A program made the translations under genes and the position numbers. This document shows, in pieces, positions 32,360 to 40,729 of a stretch of 64,000 nt of DNA (position 1 is the first letter of the stretch; every line of letters starts with the position of its first letter). Source of the DNA: Actinoallomurus iriomotensis (GTDB taxonomy: Bacteria; Actinomycetota; Actinomycetes; Streptosporangiales; Streptosporangiaceae); the NCBI RefSeq assembly GCF_030269445.1, contig NZ_BSTJ01000006.1, forward strand, positions 1-64,000. Direction: 5' to 3'. The notes below the pieces were generated by a model. It made no database searches. It worked only from the letters and a program-made list of their open reading frames with translations, and was not told the DNA's origin.

Positions 32360-33268
32360 TCACTTCCGGGCGGAGCGCGAGCGCGCGAAGGCCGCCAGCT
32401 TCACCGGGTTCATCATCCACAGGAGCGTCTGGATGCCCTCCGGCCGCGCGTCGATGCTCAGCAGGGCGACGTCGGTGCCCTCGCGGGAGATCAGCACGCC
32501 GGGGCGTCCGTTGACCTCCACCCATTCGACGGTCGCGCCCGGCCAGAAGCGCGGCCCGAAGGCGACGATGAACTTCGCCACGCGGGTGTGGCCCGCGACC
32601 GGGATCCTCGCGGCCCCCTTGATGCCGTCGCCGTCGGTGTAGCTGACGACGTCCGCGGCGAAGAGATCTTCGAGGGCGGCGACGTCGCCTGCCCGGGCGG
32701 CGGCGAGGAAGACCTCCAGGAGCCTCCGGTGCTCGGCCGTGTCGACGGGTTCACGCCGCTCGGCGGACAGGCGTTTGCGGGCGCGGCTGACGATCTGGCG
32801 GGTGTTGACGGCGCTGGTCCGCAGGATGTCGGCGATCTCGCCGTACGGGTAGTCGAAGGCCTCACGCAGGACGTACGCGGCGCGTTCGGTGGGGTTGAGC
32901 TTCTCCAGCAGGAGCAGGACGGCGAGTTCGACGGCCTCTCCGCGTTCGGCCCCCACCGCCGGGTCGGCGCTGGTGTCGACGGGCTCGGGCAGCCAGGGGC
33001 CGACGTACGTCTCGCGGCGTGCCCTGGCGGACTGCGCCTGGTTGATGGCCAGGCGGGTGGTGGTACGGGCGAGGAACGCCGCGGGGTCGAGCACGACGGT
33101 ACGGTCGGTGCGCTGCCAGCGCACCCAGACCTCCTGAAGGATGTCCTCGGCCTCCGCCACGCTGCCGAGCATGCGGTAGGCGATGCCGAACAAGCGTGGG
33201 CGCAGCTCCAGGTAGGTGGAGGCGGCCTGGTCGAGCCCGCCGTCCGTTCCTGGTCGTTCCGCGCGCAT
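32360..33268 (-). CDS. sigJ: ECF41-type RNA polymerase sigma factor (SigJ-like)
   Basis: 302 residues. Region 2 (YLELRPRLFGIAYRMLGSVA, EAEDILQEVWVRWQRTD) and region 4 (LNPTERAAYVLREAFDYPYG, EIADILRTSAVNTRQIVSRA) are followed by a fused SnoaL-like domain (about 190-302: RRLLEVFLAAARAGDVAALE, DLFAADVVSYTDGDGIKGAA). That fusion defines ECF41. Instead of an anti-sigma factor, the C-terminal domain modulates activity. I chose ATG 33268; the much longer open frame upstream is antisense to the oxidoreductase. ECF41 sigma factors usually control one adjacent oxidoreductase, epimerase or decarboxylase gene. Here that is the divergent NAD(P)-binding gene at 33446, preceded by a matching promoter. Confidence 0.92.
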   Translation of the reverse strand: MRAERPGTDGGLDQAASTYLELRPRLFGIAYRMLGSVAEAEDILQEVWVRWQRTDRTVVLDPAAFLARTTTRLAINQAQSARARRETYVGPWLPEPVDTSADPAVGAERGEAVELAVLLLLEKLNPTERAAYVLREAFDYPYGEIADILRTSAVNTRQIVSRARKRLSAERREPVDTAEHRRLLEVFLAAARAGDVAALEDLFAADVVSYTDGDGIKGAARIPVAGHTRVAKFIVAFGPRFWPGATVEWVEVNGRPGVLISREGTDVALLSIDARPEGIQTLLWMMNPVKLAAFARSRSARK

Positions 33269-33366
33269 AGACCGCCCGCCCGATCGCCGTCCGTCGCTTC
33301 CGCCCAGCCTATCCAGGGCGGACTCGGGGCAGGCCGCGGGCGTCATCGAGCGAATTCCGCCGGGGC

Positions 33367-33393
33367 TGTCACAGATCGCGGGGCTGTCCGGTC
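33367..33393 (+). promoter_or_regulatory. Probable ECF41-dependent promoter
   Basis: TGTCACA (33367-33373), a 16-bp spacer, then GGTC (33390-33393). The known ECF41 consensus is TGTCACA-N16-CGTC, so only one base differs. It points at the oxidoreductase gene 50 bp downstream. Confidence 0.75.
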
Positions 33394-33445
33394 CTAGCTG
33401 GTGAGCCGGGCGGAAAGGACGCCCCGGCGGACAGGAAGGCACTTC

Positions 33446-34189
33446 ATGAAGATCGTGGTCATCGGCGGCACCGGCCTCATCGGATCCCGGCTCGTGACGA
33501 ACCTGAGCGAGCACGGACACGAGGCGGTGGCGGCGGCGCCGAGCACCGGAGTCAACGCTCTCACCGGCGAGGGGCTCGCCGACGTCGTGGCCGGCGCGTC
33601 CGTGGTGGTCGACGTCTCCAACTCCCCGTCGTTCGAGGACGGCCCGGTGATGGAGTTCTTCGAGACCTCCACGCGTAACCTGCTGGCCGCCGAGGCGGCG
33701 GCGGGCGTCGGGCACCACGTCGCGCTGTCGGTGGTGGGGGCCGACCAGCTGCCCGACAGCGGCTACCTGCGGGCGAAGACCGCGCAGCACAAGCTGATCG
33801 AGAGCTCGTCCATCCCGTTCACGATCGTGCAGGCGACGCAGTTCTTCGAGTTCGTCCGCGGCATCGCCGACACGGGCACCGAGGGCGGCACGTTCCGGGT
33901 GGCTCCGGTCTCCTTCCAGCCCATCGCGGGTGAGGACGTGTCCCGGCTGGTCGGCAGGGCCGCGGTGGCGGCGCCGGCGAACGGCAGGGTGGAGATCGGC
34001 GGGCCGGAGCGGTTCCCGATGGATGAGTTCTTCCGGGCGGCCCTCGCCGCCTGGAACGACCCGCGCGAGGTGGTCACCGACCCGCACGCCCGCTACTTCG
34101 GCACCGAGCTGAGCGAGCGGTCCCTGGTGCCGGGCGACGACGCGACCCTCGGCGAGATCCGGTACCACGACTGGCAGGGCCGCTCGTGA
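33446..34189 (+). CDS. NAD(P)-binding (NmrA/atypical SDR) oxidoreductase, ECF41 target
   Basis: 247 residues from ATG 33446 with GGAAGG upstream. The Rossmann start is MKIVVIGGTGLIGSRLVTNL, then ASVVVDVSNSPSFEDGPVME, VGHHVALSVVGADQLPDSGY (a Tyr-x3-Lys-like GYLRAKTAQHKLIE), SIPFTIVQATQFFEFVRGIA and GRVEIGGPERFPMDEFFRAA. The arrangement with a divergent SnoaL-fused sigma factor is the hallmark of ECF41 modules. The substrate is unknown. Its stop overlaps the next small gene by 4 bp. Confidence 0.9.
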   Translation: MKIVVIGGTGLIGSRLVTNLSEHGHEAVAAAPSTGVNALTGEGLADVVAGASVVVDVSNSPSFEDGPVMEFFETSTRNLLAAEAAAGVGHHVALSVVGADQLPDSGYLRAKTAQHKLIESSSIPFTIVQATQFFEFVRGIADTGTEGGTFRVAPVSFQPIAGEDVSRLVGRAAVAAPANGRVEIGGPERFPMDEFFRAALAAWNDPREVVTDPHARYFGTELSERSLVPGDDATLGEIRYHDWQGRS

Positions 34190-34404
34190 GCGTCCCGGGA
34201 GACGGCTTCCTGCACGAGCTGGAGCTCGAGGTCAGAGAGGAGATGATCCTGACCGAGTCCAGCGGCCCGGAGGACACCTCCGGCCTGCCGGTCGGCGAGT
34301 GGCTGTTCGACCCGGCGGACGCCGAACGCGACCAGGTCGGTCTGCAGGCGCTGCTCGGCGCGGTCCAGGCGCTGGAAGACGGCCCACGCACGGCCGACGA
34401 GTAA
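34186..34404 (+). CDS. Small acidic hypothetical protein
   Basis: 72 residues from GTG 34186 (MSVPGDGFLHELELEVREEM). Rich in Glu and Asp, with no motif. The 4-bp overlap with the oxidoreductase and the downstream SDR 18 bp away place it in the middle of a three-gene operon. Confidence 0.55.
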   Translation: MSVPGDGFLHELELEVREEMILTESSGPEDTSGLPVGEWLFDPADAERDQVGLQALLGAVQALEDGPRTADE

Positions 34405-34421
34405 CGAGCGAAGGTGAGAGT

Positions 34422-35186
34422 GTGACCGTCCAGTTCGACACGGATCTCAGCGGCAGGGTCGTCGTCGTCACCGGCGCCGGATCGGGCATCGGCCGTGCCA
34501 CCGCGCGTGCCTTCGCCCGCGCCGGCGCCCGCGTCCTCGGCGTCGGGCGTCGCGAGGACGCCCTGGCGGAGACCGCCACCGGACACCCCGGGATCGTCGC
34601 GCACTCCGCCGACGTGTGCGCCCCGGACGCGCCCGCCGGAGTGATCGACGCCGCCACCGGCCGCTGGGGACGCCTGGACGTGCTGGTCAACAGTGCCGGT
34701 GCCACCAAGGTGATGCCGCTGACCGAGACCACCGCCGACGGTGTCGCCGGCCTGTTCGACCTCAACGTCACCGCGCCGAGCCTGCTCGCCCGCGCCGCCC
34801 TGCCTCACCTCCGCCGGGCCAAGGGGTCGATCGTCAACGTCTCCAGCACGTACGGCCATCGGCCCCTCCCCGGTGCCGCCCACTACGCCGCGTCGAAGGC
34901 CGCGCTGGAACAGCTCACCCGCAGCTGGGCGCTGGAACTGGCCGCCGACGGTGTCCGCGTCAACGCTCTGGCTCCGGGACCGACCGAGAGCGAGGCGCTG
35001 GCCGCGTCCGGGCTGCCCGAGACGACCGTCGAGAAGATCAAACAGGACGAGGCCGCCCGCATCCCTCTCGGCCGCCGCGGCGAACCCGACGAGGTCGCCT
35101 CGTGGATCCTGCGTCTCGCCGACCCGGCCACGACCTGGCTCACCGGTCAGATCCTCACCATCGACGGGGGCCTGGAACTCACCTGA
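34422..35186 (+). CDS. Short-chain dehydrogenase/reductase
   Basis: 254 residues from GTG 34422, with AAGGTGAG seven bases upstream. A classical SDR: VVVVTGAGSGIGRATARAFA (TGxxxGxG), LDVLVNSAGATKVMPLTETT (NAG replaced by NSAG), SIVNVSSTYGHRPLPGAAHY with catalytic Ser, then Tyr-Ala-Ala-Ser-Lys, and VRVNALAPGPTESEALAASG. Ends WLTGQILTIDGGLELT. Third gene of the probable ECF41-driven operon. Substrate not inferable. Confidence 0.9.
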   Translation: MTVQFDTDLSGRVVVVTGAGSGIGRATARAFARAGARVLGVGRREDALAETATGHPGIVAHSADVCAPDAPAGVIDAATGRWGRLDVLVNSAGATKVMPLTETTADGVAGLFDLNVTAPSLLARAALPHLRRAKGSIVNVSSTYGHRPLPGAAHYAASKAALEQLTRSWALELAADGVRVNALAPGPTESEALAASGLPETTVEKIKQDEAARIPLGRRGEPDEVASWILRLADPATTWLTGQILTIDGGLELT

Positions 35187-35213
35187 GCCGTCGCCGGTCT
35201 CCGGCCGGGCCGG

Positions 35214-35636
35214 TCAGTCCAGCTCGGCATCGGTACGGGCGGTCAGCCGCTGGTGTCGCTGGCGGGCCGCCTGAGCCGAGCCCAACCCCATGGAGAAGGC
35301 GATCTGCTGCCAGGTCATGCCGCGTCCCCGGGCCATCTCCAGCAGTCCGATCTCCAGCTCGTCCACCTCGGCTCGCGCCGAGTGGACCAGGGTCAGGGCC
35401 GCGGCGATGTCATCGACGTCCGCGCTCGGCTCCCCCTCCTGAAGCGTCAGCCCACCGCCCGCGACGTCGATCACCTGACGCCAGGCGTCCAGCGGGCCCA
35501 TGGGCATCCGGGACCGCTCCCAGCGCGCGCGGAGGTCACCGCGCGCGTGTCGCTCGGTGAGCCTCGTCAGCGCCAGATACCTGCGCTTGGCACGGGCGTC
35601 GGCCGGATCGGGGGTCACGAACGGATCATCGGTCAT
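35214..35636 (-). CDS. Small HTH protein next to HelD
   Basis: 140 residues. The C-terminal segment LEMARGRGMTWQQIAFSMGL, GSAQAARQRHQRL has the spacing of a sigma-region-4/HTH unit, and the N-terminal TPDPADARAKRRYLALTRLT is basic. It lies 9 bp from the helicase stop, on the same strand, so it is probably the second gene of that operon. It may regulate it or assist RNA polymerase recycling. Family not characterised. Confidence 0.65.
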   Translation of the reverse strand: MTDDPFVTPDPADARAKRRYLALTRLTERHARGDLRARWERSRMPMGPLDAWRQVIDVAGGGLTLQEGEPSADVDDIAAALTLVHSARAEVDELEIGLLEMARGRGMTWQQIAFSMGLGSAQAARQRHQRLTARTDAELD

Positions 35637-35645
35637 GCGCTCACG

Positions 35646-38102
35646 TTAAGAATTAAACGTTCTGTTGTCAACGGAATGTTCAAAGCCCTCGCTGATTCCG
35701 GCGAGTTCGGCCGGGACCGCTCCCGGGTGGAGGACGCCGAGGCGCTGGGTCGCGCGGGTGAGGGCCACGTACAGGTCGTTCCGGCCGCGCGGGGAGGCGG
35801 TCAGGATCGCCGCGGGGTCGGCGATGAGGACCGAGTCGAACTCCAGGCCCTTCGCCTGCCGGACGCTCAGCACCACGACCGGGCGCTCCAGATCGGGGTC
35901 GGGGCCGTACGCCGCGCCGGGGACCTCCGCGGCGACGGCCGCGGCCAGTTCCGCCAGGCGGGCCTCCGGGACGATCACGGCCAGGCGGCCCTCCTCCAGG
36001 CGCGCCGCCTCCCTCGCGGCGTGCTCGGCCAGGGCGTTCGGGAGGCCGGCGGGGGTGGTGGCGAGGCGCCAGGGCGGCACGCCCGCCTGCCGTACGGACC
36101 GGGGTGGTTCCAGTGCGGGGTCGAGGGTGGCGAGCACGTCCGCGGCGGCGGCCATGATCTCGGCCGGGGTCCGGTAGTTCACGGTCAGCTGCGCGAGGCG
36201 CCAGCGGTCACCCGCGTGGGGGCGCAGGGCCTGCTCCCACGAGGAGGCGCCGGCCGCGTCGCCGGTCTGCGCCACGTCGCCCACGATCGTCATCGAGCGG
36301 CTCGGGCAGCGCCGCATGAGCAGCCGCCAGGCCATCGCGGACAGCTCCTGCGCCTCGTCCACGATCACATGCCCGAAGGTCCAGGTACGGTCGGCGGCGG
36401 CCCGCTCGGCCACGGTGCGGCGGGTCACCGTCTCCTGCCGTCCGGCCAGCTCCTCGGCGCCCAGCAGGTCGGCCGCGGTGAGGATCTCGGGGATCTCGCC
36501 CTCCTCCAGGTCGCTGGATCGCGAGCCGACCGAGATCTCCAGCACGCCCTGCGCGTACTCGATCTCCTCGCGGCGCTCGGCCGCCGCACGCGCCCGGCGG
36601 GCCGCCTGCGCCCGTGCCTCCCGGTCGTCCTCGCCGAGCAGCTCGGCCGCCTCGTCCAGCAGCGGGACGTCCGCCGGCGTCCAGCCGCCGCCCGATGCGC
36701 GTGACAGCAGCCCGCGCTCCGCGTCGGTGAGATGGGGCGCGGCCGACGCGAGCCGAGCCGGGTCGGCGAACAGGTCCGACAGCAGACGCTGCGGTGTCAG
36801 GCCGGGCCACAGCTCGTCGAGTACGGCCCGTACGCCCGGGGCGGCGGCGAGTTCCGCGCGCAGCTCCGCCAGGTCGTCCTCGTCCAGGAGCGGCCGTCCG
36901 TCGTCCCCGGCGACGGAGTCGGCGTCGAGCAGCTCCTGGGGATACCCGGCCTTGAGCAGGGCCCGTACGTCCGCCTCACCGAGCGTGCCAAGGCCGTCGC
37001 CCCCGTCGAGCGGGCGACCTTCGTCGTCGAGCGCGACGGCCTCCAGGCGCTGGGCGACCTGTCGCGTGAGCAGGTCGAGCAGCTCCCGTACGAAGATCCG
37101 CCGTGCCTGGTTGTGGAGCACCGGCCCGGTCAGCGCCGCACGCGCCGCACGCCGGTAGTCCTCCTCTTCCAGCCGCAGCGTCTGGTCGCCGTACGCGATC
37201 TCCACGGGGCCGCGGGGTGGCGCCTGCCGATCCCGTACGGCGGCGGCCACCACGTCGGCCATGATCGCCCGGCCCTTGATCTCGGCGGTCGTCGGTGGTT
37301 CGGCGCGGCCGGCCGTGACCCCGGGGAACAGGTCGCCGACCGTCGACAGCAGCACGCTGGTCTCGCCGAGGCCGGGCAGCACCTGGCCGATGTACCGCAG
37401 GAAGGTGGCGTTCGGGCCGACGACGAGCACGCCGCGCTCGGCCAGCTGCCGGTGGGTGTACAGGAGGTACGCGGCGCGGTGCAGCGCGACGGCCGTCTTT
37501 CCGGTGCCCGGCCCGCCCTGCACCACCAGCACTCCCCGCGGGCCGGAGCGGATGATCTCATCCTGCTCGGCCTGCAGGGTCTCCACGATGTCCCGCATCC
37601 GGCCGGTACGCCCGGCGTTGACCGCCGCCAGCAGCGCGGCCTCCCCGATCAGCCCCTCCTCAACGGCGGCGTCGCCGTCCAGCACCTCGTCGTCGAGGCC
37701 GATCACCCGGCGGTCGCGCGTGGTGATGTGGCGCCGGCGCCGTACACCGCCCGGCGCGGCGGCCGTGGCGACGTAGAAGGGACGCGCGGCCGGGGCGCGC
37801 CAGTCGAGCAGCAGGGGGTCGCCCTCCTCGTCGAGAACGCCGATCCGCCCGATGTAGAACCGCTCGTCGTCGCGCCGATCGAGCCGGCCGAAGCACAGTC
37901 CCTTCTCCGCCGCGTCGAATTTCGCCACCCGCTCGGCGTAGCGGGTGACCGCGACCTCCCGTTCAACGCGCGCCTGCCGGGTTCCGGCAGCCTCCCGCAG
38001 CACGCCCGCCATCCGCTCCGCCGCCCGTTCCCGCAGCTCATCGACACGCCGGTAGAGCATCGCGACGTAATTCTGTTCGCGCTCGATTTCGCGAGTAGAC
38101 AA
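35646..38102 (-). CDS. HelD-type RNA polymerase recycling helicase (UvrD-like)
   Basis: 818 residues. The N-terminal coiled-coil arm (EIEREQNYVAMLYRRVDELR) is followed by the HelD-specific DDERFYIGRIGVLDEEGDPL, LLDWRAPAARPFYVATAAAP. Walker A is VVQGGPGTGKTAVALHRAAY, Walker B is HVIVDEAQELSAMAWRLLMR, and late motifs are LTVNYRTPAEIM and VLSVRQAKGLEFDSVLIADP, LYVALTRATQRL. HelD proteins bind the polymerase channel and release stalled or rifampicin-bound enzyme; in some actinomycetes a relative (HelR) gives rifamycin tolerance. Whether this one does cannot be told from sequence. The upstream DNA is notably AT-rich, with a 9-bp inverted repeat. Confidence 0.9.
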   Translation of the reverse strand: MSTREIEREQNYVAMLYRRVDELRERAAERMAGVLREAAGTRQARVEREVAVTRYAERVAKFDAAEKGLCFGRLDRRDDERFYIGRIGVLDEEGDPLLLDWRAPAARPFYVATAAAPGGVRRRRHITTRDRRVIGLDDEVLDGDAAVEEGLIGEAALLAAVNAGRTGRMRDIVETLQAEQDEIIRSGPRGVLVVQGGPGTGKTAVALHRAAYLLYTHRQLAERGVLVVGPNATFLRYIGQVLPGLGETSVLLSTVGDLFPGVTAGRAEPPTTAEIKGRAIMADVVAAAVRDRQAPPRGPVEIAYGDQTLRLEEEDYRRAARAALTGPVLHNQARRIFVRELLDLLTRQVAQRLEAVALDDEGRPLDGGDGLGTLGEADVRALLKAGYPQELLDADSVAGDDGRPLLDEDDLAELRAELAAAPGVRAVLDELWPGLTPQRLLSDLFADPARLASAAPHLTDAERGLLSRASGGGWTPADVPLLDEAAELLGEDDREARAQAARRARAAAERREEIEYAQGVLEISVGSRSSDLEEGEIPEILTAADLLGAEELAGRQETVTRRTVAERAAADRTWTFGHVIVDEAQELSAMAWRLLMRRCPSRSMTIVGDVAQTGDAAGASSWEQALRPHAGDRWRLAQLTVNYRTPAEIMAAAADVLATLDPALEPPRSVRQAGVPPWRLATTPAGLPNALAEHAAREAARLEEGRLAVIVPEARLAELAAAVAAEVPGAAYGPDPDLERPVVVLSVRQAKGLEFDSVLIADPAAILTASPRGRNDLYVALTRATQRLGVLHPGAVPAELAGISEGFEHSVDNRTFNS

Positions 38103-38132
38103 TTGCGCCCCCTTGTTGCTATTATGTCAATA

Positions 38133-38184
38133 AGAATTACTGCGATTGCCGATTCAGATTAGAGCCGACGTCCATAGTAATTCT
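38133..38184. promoter_or_regulatory. AT-rich inverted repeat upstream of helD
   Basis: AGAATTACT (38133-38141) and AGTAATTCT (38176-38184) are exact reverse complements, 34 bp apart, centred about 55 bp upstream of the helicase start in unusually AT-rich DNA. Candidate regulator site or promoter region. Confidence 0.5.
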
Positions 38185-38247
38185 CTTTGCGGGCGCGATC
38201 GCCCGACATGTCGACAAATCTTTTGGGGCACCGGGCAGCGGCGTGGG

Positions 38248-39036
38248 TCAGGACAGGCCCAGCAGGGCGGCGGCGGTCGCGCCGAGGACGCGGTCGCGGA
38301 TCTCACCGGAGGCGGTGACGCGTTCGACGGTCGTCCTGGCCAGCACGGGGTCGCCGTACGGAGCGTCGGACCCGAACATCGTGCGTTCGGGGATCTCGCT
38401 GATCGCCAGGCGGACCGCGAAGATGATGCTCGCGGTGGACAGCTCCAGGTACATGGAGGGCGTCTCGCGCACCAGTTCCACGGCGTCCATCCAGTACGCC
38501 CCGCCGAGCTGGCTCACGACCAACGGCACGCGCGGATACCGGCGAGCGAGCGCGGCGAGAGTACGAAGGTCGTCGGCCGTCGTGGGCGCGGCACCGTGGA
38601 CGACCACCGGCAGCCCACCCTGGTCGTCGGCGGCCCGCAGCACGGGCTCGATGCGTGCCGCCTGCCCGGGCGGCGGGGTCAGTTCTCCGATGCCCCGCAG
38701 CCCGTGCTCCACCACGTCCCGTTCCACGGCGGCCGCGATCCGCTCGTCCGGCAGCACGAGCGGCACCGAACCGAAGCCGATGAACCGGTCGGGCCACGCC
38801 GCCAGGGCGGCGTCCAGCTCCGCCGAGGCGGCCCGGTACGTGTCGGCCTGGTCGTCCCGGCCGTGCAGCCGGTCGTGCAGGATCGCCATCTCCCGGCGCA
38901 GTGACGCCAGATCGGCCGCGCGCTCCGGATGGGGGCGGGTCATGAACAGCACCGCGCGGTCCACTCCCGCCTCGTCCAGCAGTGCGATGTGGTCGGCGAC
39001 CGGGTCGTGGACGTGGCTGTGCGCATCGATGATCAA
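38248..39036 (-). CDS. Amidohydrolase-family (TIM-barrel) metal-dependent hydrolase
   Basis: 262 residues starting MIIDAHSHVHDPVADHIALL: the HxH metal pair is His6 and His8. Later ligands are probable in GGLPVVVHGAAPT, VPLVVSQLGGAYWMDAVELV and the final MFGSDAPYGDPVLARTTVER (Asp). It resembles the ACMSD/amidohydrolase-2 group, which includes decarboxylases and lactonases. Divergent from a MerR regulator across a 100-bp gap, which suggests inducible expression. Substrate unknown. Confidence 0.85.
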   Translation of the reverse strand: MIIDAHSHVHDPVADHIALLDEAGVDRAVLFMTRPHPERAADLASLRREMAILHDRLHGRDDQADTYRAASAELDAALAAWPDRFIGFGSVPLVLPDERIAAAVERDVVEHGLRGIGELTPPPGQAARIEPVLRAADDQGGLPVVVHGAAPTTADDLRTLAALARRYPRVPLVVSQLGGAYWMDAVELVRETPSMYLELSTASIIFAVRLAISEIPERTMFGSDAPYGDPVLARTTVERVTASGEIRDRVLGATAAALLGLS

Positions 39037-39091
39037 TTGTTCTCCTCGGGTACCGGCCGGGCCGCGGCTGGAATGGGCCCGGCCGTGTCAC

Positions 39092-39121
39092 CGTTGCGCC
39101 CTGACACAGTTGGAAGGTCAA
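39092..39121 (-). promoter_or_regulatory. Probable MerR-controlled promoter of the amidohydrolase
   Basis: On the minus strand TTGACC (39121-39116) is followed by an imperfect dyad CCTTCCAACTGTGTCAGGG in the place of the long MerR-type spacer. The MerR gene begins 17 bp away on the other strand. The -10 box is not clear. Confidence 0.45.
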
Positions 39122-39137
39122 GCGAACAGGGGACCTG

Positions 39138-39578
39138 GTGCTGATCGGAGAACTCGCGCGGCGCACCGGAGTGAGCGAGCGCCTGCTGCGCTACTACGAG
39201 AACCGAGGCCTGATCAGCTCCCGGCGCCTCCCCAACGGCTACCGCGACTACGGTGAGGCGACCGAGCAGACGGTCGCCCGGATCCGGGTCCTGCTGTCCG
39301 CCGGACTCCCCACGCGCGTCATCCGGCAGATCCTGCCGTGCGCGGCCGGCACGTCGAACCTGCGTCCGTGCCCCGGTGTCCTGGACGCCCTGCGCGAGCA
39401 ACTGACCGCCCTCGACCGCCGCGCCGGCGAGCTCGCCGAAGCACGCGAGATCCTCGTGCGCACCATCGACCGCACCGCCGGGGCACAAGAGGCGGCCCCC
39501 ACCGCGATGACCGCGGTGGGGGCTGTTCCGGACGGCGTCAGTCGCGCGGGCCGTGGTAGCCGAGGCGGCCGCGGGTGA
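39138..39578 (+). CDS. MerR family regulator
   Basis: 146 residues from GTG 39138: LIGELARRTGVSERLLRYYE, NRGLISSRRLPNGYRDYGEA is the winged-helix core, then RIRVLLSAGLPTRVIRQILP and a coiled-coil LDALREQLTALDRRAGELAE. A Cys pair (PCAAG...RPCPG) in the middle may sense metal or redox, but such Cys are also common in drug-type MerR proteins. The last 14 codons overlap the 3' end of the convergent CPBP gene by 41 bp. Confidence 0.88.
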   Translation: MLIGELARRTGVSERLLRYYENRGLISSRRLPNGYRDYGEATEQTVARIRVLLSAGLPTRVIRQILPCAAGTSNLRPCPGVLDALREQLTALDRRAGELAEAREILVRTIDRTAGAQEAAPTAMTAVGAVPDGVSRAGRGSRGGRG

Positions 39579-40482
39579 CGACGAGGAGGATGACCGCGAC
39601 GGTGCCGTAGCCGATCACGCCGGCGGTCAGAATCCACGACTGGTGCGTGTCCGCGAACAGCTCCGGCAGGACGAGGCTGGCGACCGCGTTGTTGCTCGCG
39701 TGCAGCAGCAGGGCGACCGGCAGGCTCTCACGGGTGTGGTTGAACACCCAGGTGATGAGGTAGCTGATCGCCACGGCCATGACGAGGAACGCGCCGAGCG
39801 TGATCCACCAGTGGGCCGTGTCGGGCCGGGTGCCGCCGAGCGACCAGCTCGTGAAGAACAGCGGCAGGTGCCAGCAGCCCCAGACCACGCCGAGGATCAG
39901 GGTGCCGAGGGCCGCGCCGTGGCGGCGCTGGATCAGCGGCAGGGCGAAGTCGCGCCAGCCGGGCTCCTCGGCCATGCCGGTGGTCAGCACCTGGACGAGG
40001 AGCATGGGCAGGTACGCGGCGATGACGGCGATGGAGGGGGTGCGGAGGCTCGCGGCGGCGCCGGGCAGCGCTGCGGTGCCGCCCACCAGCAGCACCGGGA
40101 CGCCGATCAGCACGATCGGGTACCAGTACCAGCCGCCGACCCGCAGCCGGAACAGCCGCTGCCGCCAGCGGCGCAGCCCGTCCCGCCCGCCGGTGACCGC
40201 CGAGACCACGAGGGCGGAGCCGAGCGGTCCGAGGTAGGCACCCGGCAGGACGCCGGGGATCTGGGCGTCGCCCAGCAGCTCGGGGAAGCGGAAGTGCAGC
40301 ACGCCGAGTCCGTCGCCGGACAGCACGTACGGCAGCCAGGCCAGCCAGCTCGCCGCGTACGCCAGGACGAAGAACGAGACCAGCGGGTGCCGCCGGATCA
40401 TTTCGACGGGACCGCGGGGAGCGGGACGGCCGCGATCGTCGGCGCGGCGGGCGGATCGGGGCGGCATCGTGGGCGTACTCAT
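39538..40482 (-). CDS. CPBP family intramembrane metalloprotease
   Basis: 314 residues with about eight membrane helices (LVSFFVLAYAASWLAWLPYV, YPIVLIGVPVLLVGGTAALP). The catalytic EExxR is MAEEPGWRDFALPLI, the second motif is GVVWGCWHLPLFFTS (His) and the third SLPVALLLHASNN (His-x3-Asn). These are the ligands of CAAX-protease-like CPBP enzymes. Complete, unlike the deleted copy at 28669. Chosen start ATG 40482 with GAAGGG upstream. Targets unknown; bacteriocin-immunity-like and peptide-processing roles are known for the family. Confidence 0.88.
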   Translation of the reverse strand: MSTPTMPPRSARRADDRGRPAPRGPVEMIRRHPLVSFFVLAYAASWLAWLPYVLSGDGLGVLHFRFPELLGDAQIPGVLPGAYLGPLGSALVVSAVTGGRDGLRRWRQRLFRLRVGGWYWYPIVLIGVPVLLVGGTAALPGAAASLRTPSIAVIAAYLPMLLVQVLTTGMAEEPGWRDFALPLIQRRHGAALGTLILGVVWGCWHLPLFFTSWSLGGTRPDTAHWWITLGAFLVMAVAISYLITWVFNHTRESLPVALLLHASNNAVASLVLPELFADTHQSWILTAGVIGYGTVAVILLVVTRGRLGYHGPRD

Positions 40483-40729
40483 CGGTCGAACCCTTCGGGG
40501 ACGGCGGGCTGGGATGCGAGAACATCGCACCATCGCCGTACGGCCCACGTCGCTCCCGTGACCTGCCCGAACGCGTTCCAGCGCACCCCACCCCCGAGGT
40601 AGCGCAGGCTGGAGTGCGGGCTCGCCGCGGAGTGTTCGTTTCAGCCAGATCTGAAGTGAGGCCGGGTGTCCACGGGGCCTTCTTACGATGGCCGCGCGAC
40701 CGTCCAGCGAAATGGCAGGGAGAACCGTG

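Noticed and set aside
32360-34168. 602-residue form of the ECF41 sigma factor
   Set aside because: The extra 300 residues run antisense through the oxidoreductase gene. The sigma domains start after ATG 33268.
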